Made by a program: the position numbers and the translations under genes. Positions 62,618 through 64,000 of a stretch of DNA of 64,000 bases are shown one piece after another. Every line of letters begins with the position of its first letter. Within the stretch, counting starts at the first letter, position 1. The notes under the pieces were generated by a model that did no database searches, had not been told where the DNA came from, and saw only the letters and a program-made list of their open reading frames with translations. The stretch is from Nocardioides sp. CER19 (GTDB lineage Bacteria; Actinomycetota; Actinomycetes; Propionibacteriales; Nocardioidaceae), in assembly GCF_029846275.1 (NCBI RefSeq), contig NZ_JARVWS010000002.1:310001-374000 (forward strand), in the 5' to 3' direction.

Positions 62618-63409
62618 ATGAAGTCTCGGGTCATCACCGCCCTCCTGTCCGTGACCGTCCTCGCGCTCGGCGTCGCCGGATGCGCCAAGGACGACAGCTC
62701 TACGACGACCAGCTCCGGGATCAAGGTGGTCAAGAACGGCACGCTGACGATCTGCACGCACCTGCCGTACGCGCCCTTCGAGTCGACGCAGAACGGTCAG
62801 GTCGTCGGCTTCGACATCGACGTCCTCAAGATCGCGGCTGACGCGGAGAAGCTGAAGACCAAGGTCGTCGACACCCCGTGGGACACCATCGTGTCGGGCG
62901 AGGCGCTCAACACCGGCAAGTGCGACGTCGCCGCCGGTGCCATGACGATCAAGCCCGAGCGCGAGAAGGTCATGGACTTCACCGACCCCTACTTCGACGC
63001 GAGCCAGGCGCTGCTCGTCAAGAAGGGCGCCAACATCACGTCCCTCGACCAGCTGGCCGGCAAGACGATCGCCGTCCAGGAGGGCACCACCGGTGAGGAC
63101 TACGTCAAGCAGCACACGCCGAAGGGCGCGAAGGTCGTCTCCTTCGAGGACTCGGTGCTGACGATGCAGGCGGTCAAGACCGGCAAGGCCGACGCCGGCG
63201 TCAACGACAACGGCCTGCTCTACAACTTCGTCAAGCAGAACCCGGACACCGAGGTGTCCACTGAGTTCCAGACCGGCGAGAAGTACGGCTTCTCCGTGAA
63301 GAAGAACGGCAACGACAAGCTGCTCGCCGCCGTCAACAAGGCGATCGCCGACAAGGCCGCCTACGGGCAGGCCTACAGCAAGTGGTTCGGCGAGGCCGCG
63401 CCGCAGTGA
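62618..63409 (+). CDS. amino-acid ABC transporter substrate-binding lipoprotein
   Basis: 263 aa. A lipoprotein signal peptide ends with lipobox LGVAGC (Cys22). The family 3 solute-binding fold is clear: LPYAPFESTQNGQVVGFDIDV, DVAAGAMTIKPEREKVMDFTDPYF, LAGKTIAVQEGTTGEDYV. It binds a polar amino acid outside the membrane and hands it to the permease encoded 43 bases downstream. Confidence 0.93.
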   Translation: MKSRVITALLSVTVLALGVAGCAKDDSSTTTSSGIKVVKNGTLTICTHLPYAPFESTQNGQVVGFDIDVLKIAADAEKLKTKVVDTPWDTIVSGEALNTGKCDVAAGAMTIKPEREKVMDFTDPYFDASQALLVKKGANITSLDQLAGKTIAVQEGTTGEDYVKQHTPKGAKVVSFEDSVLTMQAVKTGKADAGVNDNGLLYNFVKQNPDTEVSTEFQTGEKYGFSVKKNGNDKLLAAVNKAIADKAAYGQAYSKWFGEAAPQ

Positions 63410-63452
63410 GCGGCCATCCGGTGAGCGGCGCCGGCCGGGCGGGGGTACGGTC

Positions 63453-64000
63453 ATGGCGCTGAGTCCGCGCAAGCGCGCCGCGCGCAACCGCTACATCCAG
63501 TACGCCGTCCTGGCGGTGATCGTCCTGGTCATCGCGTTCGGCGCCAACTGGGGCGAGCTGCACCGCGCGTTCTGGGACTGGGACATCGTCAAGGCGCAGT
63601 TCCCCGACGTCATCACCACCGCGCTCAAGTGGACGATCATCTACACCGCGTGCGGGTTCGTCTTCGGACTCGCGCTCGGTCTGGTGCTGGCGCTCATGCG
63701 GCTCTCCAGCGTCGGCCCCTACCGGTGGATCGCCACCGGGATCGTGGAGCTCTTCCGAGGGCTGCCCGCCCTCGTGGTGTTCCTCTTCCTCGGCGTCGGC
63801 TTCCCGCTGGCGTTCCCGGGACGCGAGATCCCGGGCGGCAACGTCGGGACGGTGACCCTCGCGCTCGGGCTGGTCGGTGGCGCCTACATGGCGGAGACGA
63901 TCCGCGCAGGCATCCAGGCCGTCCCGAAGGGCCAGCTCGAGGCGGCCCGGTCGCTGGGCATGTCCCACACCCGGGCGATGCGCTCGGTCGTGCTGCCGCA
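63453..64000 (+). CDS. amino-acid ABC transporter permease (5' part)
   Basis: The frame starts at ATG 63453 and is open to the window edge (182 codons). Helices lie at about residues 15-35, 55-80 and 95-115. The region around 155-182 carries the EAA loop (QLEAARSLGMSHTRAMRSVVLP) that contacts the ATPase. HisM/GlnP type. The rest of the gene and an ATPase gene are expected beyond 64000. Confidence 0.92.
   Translation, partial: MALSPRKRAARNRYIQYAVLAVIVLVIAFGANWGELHRAFWDWDIVKAQFPDVITTALKWTIIYTACGFVFGLALGLVLALMRLSSVGPYRWIATGIVELFRGLPALVVFLFLGVGFPLAFPGREIPGGNVGTVTLALGLVGGAYMAETIRAGIQAVPKGQLEAARSLGMSHTRAMRSVVLP

Overview
The window is very GC-rich bacterial DNA from an actinobacterium, most likely Nocardioides or another Nocardioidaceae. 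The evidence is the strong G/C bias at third codon positions, the many GTG starts and 4-base ATGA/GTGA gene overlaps, leaderless-type promoters, and the actinobacterial block tRNA-Thr, tRNA-Met, rpmG, two MaoC-type dehydratases, murB, tRNA-Trp, secE, nusG, rplK, rplA. A hopanoid operon and an Entner-Doudoroff operon fit the same group.

Region 1 (1-6.8 kb) looks accessory. It holds a TIR domain joined through a Tat-like hydrophobic segment to an eight-repeat PQQ-type propeller, a glucose-6-phosphate dehydrogenase, and a four-helix membrane protein. It also holds a divergent pair 27 bases apart: a SLOG/LSDAT-type nucleotide-sensor protein and a protein with a helical-repeat (TPR-S-like) half followed by a trypsin-like protease half. 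TIR, SLOG and TPR-S-like domains belong to the repertoire of bacterial nucleotide-centred conflict systems, so this is the best candidate here for an undescribed defence or stress system.

Region 2 (7-25 kb) carries cell-envelope and stress genes. They are a secreted protein with five CnaB-like isopeptide repeats ending in its own sortase domain, a cysteine-desulfurase-like enzyme, a DHFR-family reductase, a GAF-ANTAR protein, a CPA1 antiporter, a TetR/MMPL pair with twin operators, a YihY protein and a phosphodiesterase. An SDR-DMT-(PAP2::WS/DGAT) operon and a PucR regulator complete it.

Region 3 (25.1-33.7 kb) is a tightly coupled hopanoid operon: hpnC, hpnD, hpnE, polyprenyl synthase, squalene-hopene cyclase, an HpnG-like nucleosidase fused to IspH, and hpnH. 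It ends at a perfect 17-bp hairpin. Together these genes can make IPP/DMAPP and then farnesyl-PP, squalene, hopene, adenosylhopane and ribosylhopane.

Region 4 (33.7-50 kb) is central carbon metabolism. It contains malate synthase, glycolate oxidase GlcDEF, a lactate/glycolate permease and an IclR regulator behind a CRP/GlxR-like site, then zwf-edd-eda (Entner-Doudoroff) divergent from a ROK repressor with a candidate operator. A 280-bp two-sided array of 22-23-bp repeats follows.

Region 5 (50-64 kb) is an amidase, then the conserved translation and cell-wall block, with rlmC, a DUF4190-like protein, adenosine deaminase and an aminotransferase on the other strand. It ends with a DnaB-C-terminal-like ATPase, a small uncharacterised protein and the start of an amino-acid ABC transporter that runs off the window. 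Several convergent junctions carry large palindromes.
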